Assembly: GCF_000427405.1 (NCBI RefSeq)
Contig: NZ_KE386491.1
Span: 2,959,001 to 3,023,000, forward strand
DNA length: 64,000 bases
Direction: 5' to 3'
Source of the DNA: Flectobacillus major DSM 103
Lineage (GTDB): Bacteria; Bacteroidota; Bacteroidia; Cytophagales; Spirosomataceae
The notes beneath the pieces are model-generated. The model worked only from the letters and a program-made list of their open reading frames with translations, was not told the origin of the DNA and made no database searches. Positions 28,670 through 36,211 of the stretch are shown here, piece by piece. Every line of letters begins with the position of its first letter. Positions within the stretch are counted from its first letter, which is position 1. Made by a program: the position numbers and the translations under genes.

Positions 28670-29872
28670 ATGTCTGTCGAATTATTATCAAGTCGAATCA
28701 ACGCATTAGAAGAGTCGGCTACGTTGGGAATGACCAAAAAAGCTCGTGAATTAGCAGCACAAGGTCATAAAGTTATCAGCCTTTCTGTAGGTGAGCCAGA
28801 TTTTAAAACACCCAAGCATATTTGTGATGCAGCCAAGGATGCTATCGATGCTGGCTTTCATGGTTATTCACCAGTAGCTGGTTATCCTGATTTGCGTAAA
28901 GCAATTGCTGATAAACTCAAACGTGACAATAACCTTGAATGGGGTGCTGAAAATATTGTAGTTTCAACAGGAGCTAAACACGCATTGGCTAATGCTATTT
29001 CGGTATTGGTTAATCCAGGTGAAGAGGTAATCATTTTTGCACCGTACTGGGTATCGTACTCAGAAATGGTAAAATTGGCCGAAGGTACTTCGGTAATTGT
29101 AGAGGGTTCTTTTGAAAACAACTTCAAAGTTACTCCTGAGCAATTTGAAGCAGCGATTACACCAAAAACAAAGTTGGTGATGTTTGCTTCGCCAAATAAC
29201 CCAACAGGGTCGGTTTATACAGAAGAAGAACTAAGAGCTATTGCAGCTATCGTTGAAAAACACCCTAATATCTTTGTTTTGGCTGATGAGATTTACGAAT
29301 ACATCAACTTTACAGAAGGTGGGCATTTCTCGATTGGTTCGATTCCTGCTATCAAAGACCGTGTTATTACTGTAAACGGTGTTGCCAAAGGTCATGCTAT
29401 GACAGGTTGGAGAATCGGCTTTACGGCTTCTGCCAAATGGATTGCCGAAGGTTTAGAGAAATTACAAGGGCAGGTTACTTCAGGTACATGCTCGATTGCC
29501 CAAAAAGCAGCCGTAGCAGCATTCAATGGCCCTTTAGACGAAGCTTACAAAATGAAAGAAGCTTATGACCGTCGTCGTAAGTTGGTAGTAGGCTTATTGC
29601 GTGAAATTCCTGGTTTTAAAGTAAATATGCCCGACGGAGCATTCTACGCATTCCCAGATATTAGCTATTATTTTGGCAAAACCGATGGCGTTACTACCAT
29701 CAACAACTCAGATGATTTCTGTTTGTGGTTATTGGCCGAGGCGTTTGTAGCTACTGTAGCAGGTTCGGGCTTTGGTGCACCTAACTGTATGCGTATTTCT
29801 ACGGCTGCTGCCGACGAACAGTTGGCTGAAGCTTGCGAAAGAATTAAAGTAGCTGTTGCTAAATTGAAATAA
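28670..29872 (+). CDS. aspC: Pyridoxal-phosphate aspartate/aromatic aminotransferase, class I
   Basis: A 400-residue fold-type I aminotransferase of the Ib aspartate aminotransferase group. It has SLSVGEPDFKTPKHI near 35, the cofactor-binding FASPNNPTGSVY near 170 and ADEIYEYINF near 205. The Schiff-base lysine K240 lies in VAKGHAMTGWRIG, and the substrate-carboxylate arginine is in NCMRISTAAADE near 378. It interconverts aspartate and oxaloacetate with 2-oxoglutarate/glutamate, and may also act on prephenate or aromatic acids as some Ib enzymes do. A strong terminator follows, so it is monocistronic. Confidence 0.93.
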   Translation: MSVELLSSRINALEESATLGMTKKARELAAQGHKVISLSVGEPDFKTPKHICDAAKDAIDAGFHGYSPVAGYPDLRKAIADKLKRDNNLEWGAENIVVSTGAKHALANAISVLVNPGEEVIIFAPYWVSYSEMVKLAEGTSVIVEGSFENNFKVTPEQFEAAITPKTKLVMFASPNNPTGSVYTEEELRAIAAIVEKHPNIFVLADEIYEYINFTEGGHFSIGSIPAIKDRVITVNGVAKGHAMTGWRIGFTASAKWIAEGLEKLQGQVTSGTCSIAQKAAVAAFNGPLDEAYKMKEAYDRRRKLVVGLLREIPGFKVNMPDGAFYAFPDISYYFGKTDGVTTINNSDDFCLWLLAEAFVATVAGSGFGAPNCMRISTAAADEQLAEACERIKVAVAKLK

Positions 29873-29899
29873 TCACTCTTTTAGAGAATTACCAATAGA

Positions 29900-29938
29900 A
29901 GTCCTTGCCAGCCTAGTGTTGGCAAGGACTTTGCTTTT
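29900..29938 (+). terminator. Rho-independent terminator after aminotransferase gene
   Basis: Perfect 11-bp stem AGTCCTTGCCA (29900-29910) with TGGCAAGGACT (29920-29930), 9-base loop, followed by TTGCTTTT. Confidence 0.8.
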
Positions 29939-29991
29939 CTAAGCTCTTTCGCTTTTATTTGTCTATTGGTTGATAATCAAAACTCATTCCT

Positions 29992-31275
29992 ATGTTACTT
30001 TCTATCATTCTTATCTTTGTGATTGGCTATCTTGCTATAGCCCTCGAACACCCTATCAAAATCAACAAAACAGCTACGGCTTTGCTAACAGGAGTACTTT
30101 GCTGGACGGTCTATGCTATTGGTAGTCAGCATGAGGTCGACAACGTCGTAGCCGATTTATCGCACCATTTGGGCAGTGTATCCGAAATCCTTTTCTTTTT
30201 GTTAGGAGCTATGACCATCGTCGAGCTTGTCGATGCTCATCATGGTTTTAAGCTTATTACCGACCGTATCACAAGTAAAAATAAGATTACATTACTCTGG
30301 ATTGTGAGCGTTATTACCTTCTTTTTGTCTGCGGCCCTCGACAATCTTACTACGGCAATCGTTATGATTTCGGTAGTACGTAAACTTATCAAAGACCCAG
30401 AAACACGCCGACTTTTTGCTGGTGTTGTTATTATTGCCGCCAATTCAGGAGGAGCTTGGTCGCCTATTGGTGATGTAACTACTACTATGCTTTGGATTGG
30501 CGGTCAGATTACGCCAAGCCATATTATTAAAGGGTTATTTTTCCCTAGTCTAATATCGTTACTTATTCCTTTAGTGATTATTTCGGCTCGTTTGAAAGGG
30601 ACTATAAAGAGGTTACCTCAAGATGATTTTGTTGAAGAAAACAAGCATCAACTTGTGCTAAAAACCCAAAATTCTATCATTATGTTAGTAGTAGGTTTGG
30701 GAACGCTTTTGTTTGTACCTATTTTCAAGACGGTTACTCATTTACCTCCTTATATGGGTATTTTGTTGGGTTTAGGGGTTGTTTGGATAGTGTCTGAAAT
30801 ACTTCATAGTGGCAAAGATGAAGAAGAACGCAAGCCTTTTTCGGTGGCTTATGCTTTGAGCAAAATAGATACCTCTAGTATTTTATTTTTTCTTGGTATT
30901 TTAATTGCTATCGGGGCTCTTGAGTCTACACATTTGTTGAATAACTTAGCTGTTTGGATGGACAAAACCATTGGTAATCAAGATATTATTGTAATTGCCA
31001 TTGGATTAGCTTCGGCGGTTATCGACAATGTGCCATTGGTAGCGGCATCGATGGGAATGTACGATTTAGCTCACTTTCCTACAGATTCTAAAATTTGGGA
31101 GTTTTTGGCTTATTGTGCTGGTACAGGTGGAAGTATTTTGATTATTGGTTCGGCAGCGGGTGTTGCAGTAATGGGTATGGAAAAAATAGATTTTATCTGG
31201 TATGTTCGCAAAATCAGCTTACCTGCTCTTATTGGCTATTTTGCTGGTATTGGAGTTTATTTACTTTTTAGCTGA
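29992..31275 (+). CDS. nhaD: Sodium:proton antiporter, NhaD type
   Basis: A 427-residue polytopic protein with about 11-12 membrane spans. NhaD-family signatures are present: FFLLGAMTIVELVDAHHGF, FFLSAALDNLTTAIVMISVV, AANSGGAWSPIGDVTTTMLW, and near the end AVIDNVPLVAASMGMY and CAGTGGSILIIGSAAGVAVM. It belongs to the ion transporter superfamily and exchanges internal Na+ (or Li+) for protons. It is flanked by terminators at 29900-29938 and 31374-31411, so it forms its own unit. Confidence 0.93.
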   Translation: MLLSIILIFVIGYLAIALEHPIKINKTATALLTGVLCWTVYAIGSQHEVDNVVADLSHHLGSVSEILFFLLGAMTIVELVDAHHGFKLITDRITSKNKITLLWIVSVITFFLSAALDNLTTAIVMISVVRKLIKDPETRRLFAGVVIIAANSGGAWSPIGDVTTTMLWIGGQITPSHIIKGLFFPSLISLLIPLVIISARLKGTIKRLPQDDFVEENKHQLVLKTQNSIIMLVVGLGTLLFVPIFKTVTHLPPYMGILLGLGVVWIVSEILHSGKDEEERKPFSVAYALSKIDTSSILFFLGILIAIGALESTHLLNNLAVWMDKTIGNQDIIVIAIGLASAVIDNVPLVAASMGMYDLAHFPTDSKIWEFLAYCAGTGGSILIIGSAAGVAVMGMEKIDFIWYVRKISLPALIGYFAGIGVYLLFS

Positions 31276-31373
31276 AGTGAGCTAGTGAATTAGTGGTTAT
31301 TTTTGACTATGATTTTCACTAGTGGAGATCCAATGCTTTGTGGCTAAAGATGTGTCATGCTGACATTTAATAT

Positions 31374-31411
31374 AAAAAGGCGTTCGAAATCAGTTTTTCG
31401 AACGCCTTTTT
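31374..31411. terminator. Bidirectional rho-independent terminator
   Basis: An 11-bp stem GGCGTTCGAAA (31379-31389) with TTTCGAACGCC (31396-31406), flanked by AAAAA and TTTTT. The stem resembles the hairpin at 45501-45540 (shared AAGGCG-TCGAAA core). Confidence 0.85.
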
Positions 31412-31533
31412 CATGAATAGTAGCTCAATCTTTCTTATTTGAGCAAAGGCTAAGCCTCATCAAAGTCCACTTGACAACCTCATGAATCCCTGTCAACACA
31501 AATAGGGGGTCTCTTTTACTATACCTAAAATTT

Positions 31534-31549
31534 AGGATGACTTATGTTT
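31534..31549 (+). repeat. Dispersed motif GGATGACTTATGTTT, copy 1
   Basis: AGGATGACTTATGTTT matches GGGATGACTTATGTTT at 45554-45569 in 15 of 16 bases and GGGATAACTTATGTT at 32468-32482 closely. All copies lie in intergenic DNA downstream of plus-strand genes. Confidence 0.5.
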
Positions 31550-31708
31550 ATAAGCTTAAAATTAAATAATATTATTTTTTTGTTTAATTAATTGTTGGAA
31601 TAATTCTATATTTGGGTGTTTTTATAATAGTCTATCATATTGTATTACCGCCAAATAGCTTATTGTAAAGAACACTTGAACCCATAAATATTATTCCATC
31701 AAACCTCA

Positions 31709-32350
31709 ATGAAACAAGTAGTAAAGTATTTAACTATGACAGGATTCCTGTTTTTAGGGCTATCCTTCTGTGCCCTTGCACAAATCAAAACCCGCTCCAA
31801 CAAAGAAATTCTCTTCACGATTCAAGTCAACGAGGGTAACCGTGCGGTTCTTACATGGGTTACTAGCGAAGGCCATAGGCCAGCTCGGTTTATTGTTCAA
31901 CGAAGTAAAGACAATGAAACTTTTTTCGACATCCGAGAAATAGAAGTAAAAGAGTCAATAGCTGATGAGCGACTCCAATTTACTTTTATAGACTCTAAAG
32001 CCATGCGAAACACCGAAAATTATCGTATTGTAGAGTACGAAAGCGATGGGAAGTTTTATGTGTATGCACCTTTACAAGCCAAACCCAATAGTCCTGTTTC
32101 GGTACTTAAACAAAGCGATAGGGATATTATTAGTGTAGCTGTAGACAATAATACCAATATAACTGCTTTGGTAGGTACAGAGTCGGGCTTGGGTGTTCCT
32201 TGTGAGTTGGAGCTTACCAACGATAATAATGTAGTTTTAAAACCCCTTTATACCCTTACGAGTGGAAGTTATGTAGTAAAATTGCGTTCTCCTTCGGGCG
32301 AAAAAATGTATAAGTTTTCCGTAAAAAGTGATGATATATTGTCGCAGTAG
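31709..32350 (+). CDS. Secreted protein of unknown function with FN3-like N-terminal part
   Basis: A 213-residue protein with a signal peptide (FLFLGLSFCALAQ, mature end near 25). Residues about 35-115 look like a fibronectin type III-like beta-sandwich (VLTWVTSEGHRPARFIVQRS, FIDSKAMRNTENYRIVEYES), a form often found in Bacteroidota T9SS-cargo proteins. The C-terminal part (TLTSGSYVVKLRSPSGEKMY) resembles a short sorting-domain-like strand set but lacks a clear T9SS consensus. I do not recognise the family. Its neighbours are on other transcripts and give no functional clue. Confidence 0.7.
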   Translation: MKQVVKYLTMTGFLFLGLSFCALAQIKTRSNKEILFTIQVNEGNRAVLTWVTSEGHRPARFIVQRSKDNETFFDIREIEVKESIADERLQFTFIDSKAMRNTENYRIVEYESDGKFYVYAPLQAKPNSPVSVLKQSDRDIISVAVDNNTNITALVGTESGLGVPCELELTNDNNVVLKPLYTLTSGSYVVKLRSPSGEKMYKFSVKSDDILSQ

Positions 32351-32368
32351 AGATTGAATTGTGAATGG

Positions 32369-32453
32369 GTGATTTAGTGATTTTTTAGAAAAAAAGTTAG
32401 TATTTGAAAAACTCAACATATTGAGATAGCCTTGGGCCTATTCACTAAATCAC
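32369..32453. repeat. Long-loop inverted repeat between converging genes
   Basis: GTGATTTAGTG (32369-32379) is complementary to CACTAAATCAC (32443-32453), and a second partial copy (AAATCACTAAAT) follows. A short stem CTCAA/TTGAG lies in between. It may serve as a weak bidirectional terminator. Confidence 0.35.
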
Positions 32454-32467
32454 AAATCACTAAATTT

Positions 32468-32482
32468 GGGATAACTTATGTT
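32468..32482 (+). repeat. Dispersed motif GGGATAACTTATGTT, copy 2
   Basis: One base different from the core GGGATGACTTATGTT seen at 45554-45568. It lies between converging genes (stops at 32350 and 32605). Confidence 0.45.
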
Positions 32483-32604
32483 GTAGTCTTTTTAAAGGTA
32501 GCCAATACCTTAATCCATTATTGAATCTCAGAAAATAATACTTATCATTGAGCACTTCAATTTAGCTCTTTGTATTAGTATTTTTATTTTAAGACACAAT
32601 ACCT

Positions 32605-33036
32605 CTATTTTTTCTGTCTTTGTATTTTCACATATTCGGGTTTGATAGCCGATGCCGTGTTGCCAAAGCTACTTCGTACATACGTCAGTACTTCGGCAAT
32701 TTGTTTATCGGTTAGAAAGTCATGAGCAGGCATTTCATTTGAATAACTATCGCCATTGATTTCTTCACCTTTTAGCCCCTTCAATACCACATTGATTAAT
32801 CGTGCTGAATCGCCCAAAACCCAGTCGGTTTTTATCAGAGGAGGGTTCATATTGGGTACACCACTGCCATCTTCCTGATGGCATACCAGGCAATATGTTT
32901 CGTAAATAGCCTTTCCTGAGTCAGCCATTGCATACTGATACTGTGTTTTGGCACTAGGAATGGGGGTTGTTTTTGGAGAAATCATTGCAGTACTTATCAA
33001 GCAAAGCAACAATCCTAATGTAAAAAGTGATTTCAT
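32605..33036 (-). CDS. Exported c-type cytochrome, single heme
   Basis: A 143-residue protein with a signal peptide (MKSLFTLGLLLCLISTAMIS) and one heme-binding motif, C49-x2-C52-H53 (YETYCLVCHQEDGSG). The likely distal methionine is in NEMPAHDFLTDKQIAEVLTY. It is a class I periplasmic cytochrome c. The PQQ-type sugar dehydrogenase gene ends 80 bases upstream on the same strand, so it probably accepts electrons from that enzyme. An imperfect 14-bp hairpin (33068-33101) lies between the two genes. Confidence 0.92.
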   Translation of the reverse strand: MKSLFTLGLLLCLISTAMISPKTTPIPSAKTQYQYAMADSGKAIYETYCLVCHQEDGSGVPNMNPPLIKTDWVLGDSARLINVVLKGLKGEEINGDSYSNEMPAHDFLTDKQIAEVLTYVRSSFGNTASAIKPEYVKIQRQKK

Positions 33037-33116
33037 GATTGAACTGAAAATAAGAATATAGAAAGCAATTGAGCGATTAAAATTACATTTAACCGCTCAA
33101 TAAGAATTTTAGATCA

Positions 33117-34409
33117 CTACTTGTTGTATATAACTCGCCACACCTTCCCTTTTACCGAGTCGCTGATATAAATAGAGCCATCGGCACCTTGTGCCAAGCC
33201 TACAGGACGAGCCTTGGCATCGCCAGGATTTTTTATTTCAGCACCACCCGCAAAGCCTTCTGCAAATACTTCGTATTCGCCCGAAGGTTTTCCATTTTTA
33301 CCAAAAGGAACAAATGCTACAAAATAGCCTCCTTGCTTTAATGGGGCACGATTCCATGAACCATGAAAACAAATAAATGCTCCGTTTTTGTATTTGGCTG
33401 GAAACATATTCCCTGTATAAAACATCAAAGCATTGGGAGCCCAGTGAGCAGGAAAAGCCATAATAGGTTGGTCTTTTCCTTCACAACGCTCTTGAATTTT
33501 GCCATCGCCACCATATTCGGGTGCTAACACTTTTTTGTTCTGAAAACGGTCATGATAACAATATGGCCAGCCAAAATCAGAACCTTTTTTTACCAACAAG
33601 AATTCCTCAGAAGGCAATTCAGCACTTTGCTCGGCATTGTACAAATTAGGATACAAAGTAGTAAGTTGGTCACGACCGTGCTGCATAGCATACAATTCGC
33701 CTGTTTGTTTGTTCCAATCAAGTCCTACTACATTTCTCAATCCTGTGGCATAACGCAATCCATCGGCTTGTTTTTGGTTCTTTTTGTTGGCATCAAACTG
33801 CCAAATTCCACCATGCCAATCTAAAATAGGACAAGGGTCCATGCCCTTAGAGCCTTTCTGACGATTTTTTTCTTGACAAGCGTTTGATGGTGCACCAAAA
33901 GTTACATACAAATGTCCTTTATCGTCTAGTTCAATTGACTTAGTACCATGTTCGCTGTAAAGTTCCAAACCTGTAACGATGGTTTCGGGAGTTTTTTCGT
34001 CAACTTTTCCATTTTTTATCGGATACCTCACTACCGACGAGTCTGAAGAGGCATACAAATACCCATTGCCAATAACCACACCTGTACCTGTAAAATTACC
34101 AAAAGTAGTAGTTTCGTCGGCCTTACCGTCGCCGTTGGTATCTTTTAGCAATACTGTACCGTTTCCTCCGCTTAGCTTGCTCAAACGTACATAAATATCG
34201 CCATTGCTATTTACCGTTAAATGACGGGCTTTTCCTACACCTTCGGTTACTACCAATGCACCAAAGCCTTTGGGCAACAACAAGCCTCCATTATCAACAT
34301 CGGCCTTTATTTTTGCCACTTTTGTTGTTTTTTTAGGGCCTGTTTCCGCTTGAATATTGATAGATGCTAATAAGCTAAGCAAGGAAACTACAAGAATAGA
34401 TTTTTTCAT
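33117..34409 (-). CDS. PQQ-dependent sugar (sorbosone-type) dehydrogenase
   Basis: A 430-residue exported beta-propeller protein (signal peptide MKKSILVVSLLSLLASINIQ). It has the soluble glucose/sorbosone dehydrogenase pattern: NGDIYVRLSKLSGGNGTVLL, YATGLRNVVGLDWNKQTGEL, the histidine in YAMQHGRDQLTTLYPNLYN, SDFGWPYCYHDRF and APNALMFYTGNMFPAKYKNG, and finally PVGLAQGADGSIYISDSVKG. Such enzymes oxidise sugars or aldehydes in the periplasm using PQQ and pass electrons to a cytochrome, as the following gene suggests. The substrate, and whether this organism makes PQQ, cannot be judged here. No signal for heme is seen in this protein. Confidence 0.88.
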   Translation of the reverse strand: MKKSILVVSLLSLLASINIQAETGPKKTTKVAKIKADVDNGGLLLPKGFGALVVTEGVGKARHLTVNSNGDIYVRLSKLSGGNGTVLLKDTNGDGKADETTTFGNFTGTGVVIGNGYLYASSDSSVVRYPIKNGKVDEKTPETIVTGLELYSEHGTKSIELDDKGHLYVTFGAPSNACQEKNRQKGSKGMDPCPILDWHGGIWQFDANKKNQKQADGLRYATGLRNVVGLDWNKQTGELYAMQHGRDQLTTLYPNLYNAEQSAELPSEEFLLVKKGSDFGWPYCYHDRFQNKKVLAPEYGGDGKIQERCEGKDQPIMAFPAHWAPNALMFYTGNMFPAKYKNGAFICFHGSWNRAPLKQGGYFVAFVPFGKNGKPSGEYEVFAEGFAGGAEIKNPGDAKARPVGLAQGADGSIYISDSVKGKVWRVIYNK

Positions 34410-34463
34410 ACTGAATTTAGTTAGTGTTTGTTCTAAAGGATCTTTAATTGGATTGTACCTAAG

Positions 34464-34489
34464 TAATCGAAATTTGTATTTCGTAATCG
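34464..34489. promoter_or_regulatory. Possible operator upstream of PQQ dehydrogenase gene
   Basis: An inverted repeat CGAAAT (34468-34473)/ATTTCG (34478-34483) with a 4-base gap, flanked by direct copies of TAATCG. It lies about 55 bases before the dehydrogenase start. Confidence 0.3.
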
Positions 34490-34596
34490 TTTAATATTCC
34501 TTTTCAAAACTACAAATTTGCCTAGATTGTTCTATTCTTTTTTATTGGTTAAAATAAAAACAGGTATTATCTACCCAAAACCTTTCTATTTGGGTC

Positions 34597-36150
34597 TTAT
34601 TTTATTTTCAAAAATAAAACTAATCCAAACACCGATACCACCAATACACCCAATGCAGAAATTAGCGTTACCATGTCTCGAATATCTTTGCCAGCCCATT
34701 CCATCAAAAAATATTTATGCAATACCGCAAAACTCAACCCTTCTCGGCGGTCACTATTCTCTACTTTAGTAGCCAAACGGCCTGTAGCTGTTTCGATATA
34801 ATAGGTTGTATTGTCGGGCGTATTGTAGGCCAGTTTTACAACAGGTAATCTTTTATTGACAAAACCATATTCACGGTCAAACTTGGTTAGATAGTCGGTT
34901 TTGAGCAAATTTGCCTCATTAATAGCAACATTAGGAACATCGGCTGTAGGCTCGCAGCAGTCAATACTTGCATCCGACTCTAGGGGTTTTGCCATGTTAG
35001 AAAACTTGTTGGCTAAGTATTTGGCATATTCGATGGTTGCCCCTTTGAGTTCTGTTCCTGTGGTAGCATTAACAAAAATAGGCTGAGGGGTATTGTCGTC
35101 CTCTTTTTTGAAAAATACCTGATAATATACTTGGTCTTTGAGTTTGGCTAGTGAAAGGTTTACCACTTTTTCCCAAGGTAAATTTAGCCCTAACGAAGCC
35201 TGTTGTATTTGTTCTGTTTTAAAGATAGGGTCATAAACAAACTTTAGACGCTCGTCGGGAGTATATTTTTTGGTAGCATGATACGCTCCAGAAAAAGCAA
35301 AAGTAAAGGTAACAAAGCTTACCCAAAGCCCAATTTGTCGGTGATATTTACGAAGAATACCCACTTGGTCTTGTGTGTTGCGAGGCTTTTTGAACTTTCC
35401 CCACATAAACCCATAAATAACCAAACCCGAAAGTGTCGAGATAATAATAATGCTTAATAGTAATATCATGACGGTGATACGTACCCAATTGTTGGCAATA
35501 GCCTCTAAAAATGACCAATTATGAAATACATCAAAAATCCAGATAAAGGTTTTTCGGGCATTGGTATTGAAGGTGGCCATTCGGGTAGATTCTGTTTCTA
35601 CAAATACATCAAGGCCATCGGCACGTTCAAATTGTACTTTATACACAGGTAATAAACGATTGACAAATTTGTACTGATTATCAAATTCGCTTTGAACAGT
35701 AATAGCCTTTATTGTAGATGTAGAATCTTGCGAAAGTTCACGAGCCATCCATTCGGCATATACCAAATCGCCATTGGGTAATTCACGACCAGTAGTGGCA
35801 TTCAAATAAATCAGCTTATCGGTTACACGCTTAATTTGATAATAGGTTTGATGCTTAAAGGATACCAAGCGAAAGTTTTTGAGCTGAGTAATACCATTTT
35901 GCTGAAGTACCTCTTGCAAAGACAATTTGATGGCCTCTTTACGAATAGGTCTGGCAAGGATAAACTCTTTGGCAATTTTGGGCTTAAACCAGTGTGACAT
36001 AAATGGGTGCATAAGCCCCGACAATGTCCAGAATATCACAGGAATAACCGTTATAAGTCCGATAATTCTGTGCCACTGATACATATTTCGTTGAACTACT
36101 TTTTTGAAGCCTCCTTTTGGGGCTAATTTTTGTTCAAGCGTTGTTTCCAT
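34597..36150 (-). CDS. Duplicated PepSY_TM membrane protein, probable periplasmic ferric/metal-chelate reductase
   Basis: The start is the ATG at 36150 (METTLEQKL), giving 517 residues; an in-frame upstream extension to 36324 runs into the receptor gene and has no domain. The protein is two copies of one unit. Copy 1 has YYQIKRV, LNATTGRELPNGDLVYAEWM, FVNRLLPVYKVQFE and FHNWSFLEAIANNWVRI. Copy 2 has YYQVFFKKED, FVNATTGTELKGATIEYAKY, FVNKRLPVVKLAYN and LHKYFLMEWAGKDIRDM. Four membrane spans lie near 28-52, 236-262, 285-307 and 490-512, with histidines beside them (WHR, FHNW, YHRQ, YHAT, LHKY). PepSY_TM proteins such as FoxB are heme-containing inner-membrane reductases for ferrisiderophores. 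The receptor gene just upstream supports such a role here. Confidence 0.88.
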   Translation of the reverse strand: METTLEQKLAPKGGFKKVVQRNMYQWHRIIGLITVIPVIFWTLSGLMHPFMSHWFKPKIAKEFILARPIRKEAIKLSLQEVLQQNGITQLKNFRLVSFKHQTYYQIKRVTDKLIYLNATTGRELPNGDLVYAEWMARELSQDSTSTIKAITVQSEFDNQYKFVNRLLPVYKVQFERADGLDVFVETESTRMATFNTNARKTFIWIFDVFHNWSFLEAIANNWVRITVMILLLSIIIISTLSGLVIYGFMWGKFKKPRNTQDQVGILRKYHRQIGLWVSFVTFTFAFSGAYHATKKYTPDERLKFVYDPIFKTEQIQQASLGLNLPWEKVVNLSLAKLKDQVYYQVFFKKEDDNTPQPIFVNATTGTELKGATIEYAKYLANKFSNMAKPLESDASIDCCEPTADVPNVAINEANLLKTDYLTKFDREYGFVNKRLPVVKLAYNTPDNTTYYIETATGRLATKVENSDRREGLSFAVLHKYFLMEWAGKDIRDMVTLISALGVLVVSVFGLVLFLKIK

Positions 36151-36170
36151 GATTGATTGTGTTATTTGGG

Positions 36171-36205
36171 GTCTGCTCGTACAAAATAGCTTTGTACGAG
36201 CAGAC
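36171..36205 (-). other. Strong intercistronic hairpin between receptor and PepSY genes
   Basis: A perfect 15-bp stem, GTCTGCTCGTACAAA (36171-36185) with TTTGTACGAGCAGAC (36191-36205), and a 5-base loop. It is not followed by a T-tract on either strand. It starts seven bases after the receptor stop, so it may stabilise the upstream message, partly terminate, or mark a processing site. Confidence 0.65.
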
Positions 36206-36211
36206 ACTTTA

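Larger units (their letters stand above)
31276..31708. other. Intergenic region with terminator, repeat motif and possible promoter
   Basis: This 433-base gap holds no gene. It contains a degenerate repeat end (AAAGATGTGTCATGC, 31346-31360), the hairpin terminator at 31374-31411, a short hairpin GCTCAA/TTGAGC (31423-31444), and the motif AGGATGACTTATGTTT (31534-31549). A possible promoter for the next gene consists of TTTG (31579-31582) and TATATTTG (31607-31614); their 24-base spacing is slightly long for Bacteroidota. Confidence 0.45.
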
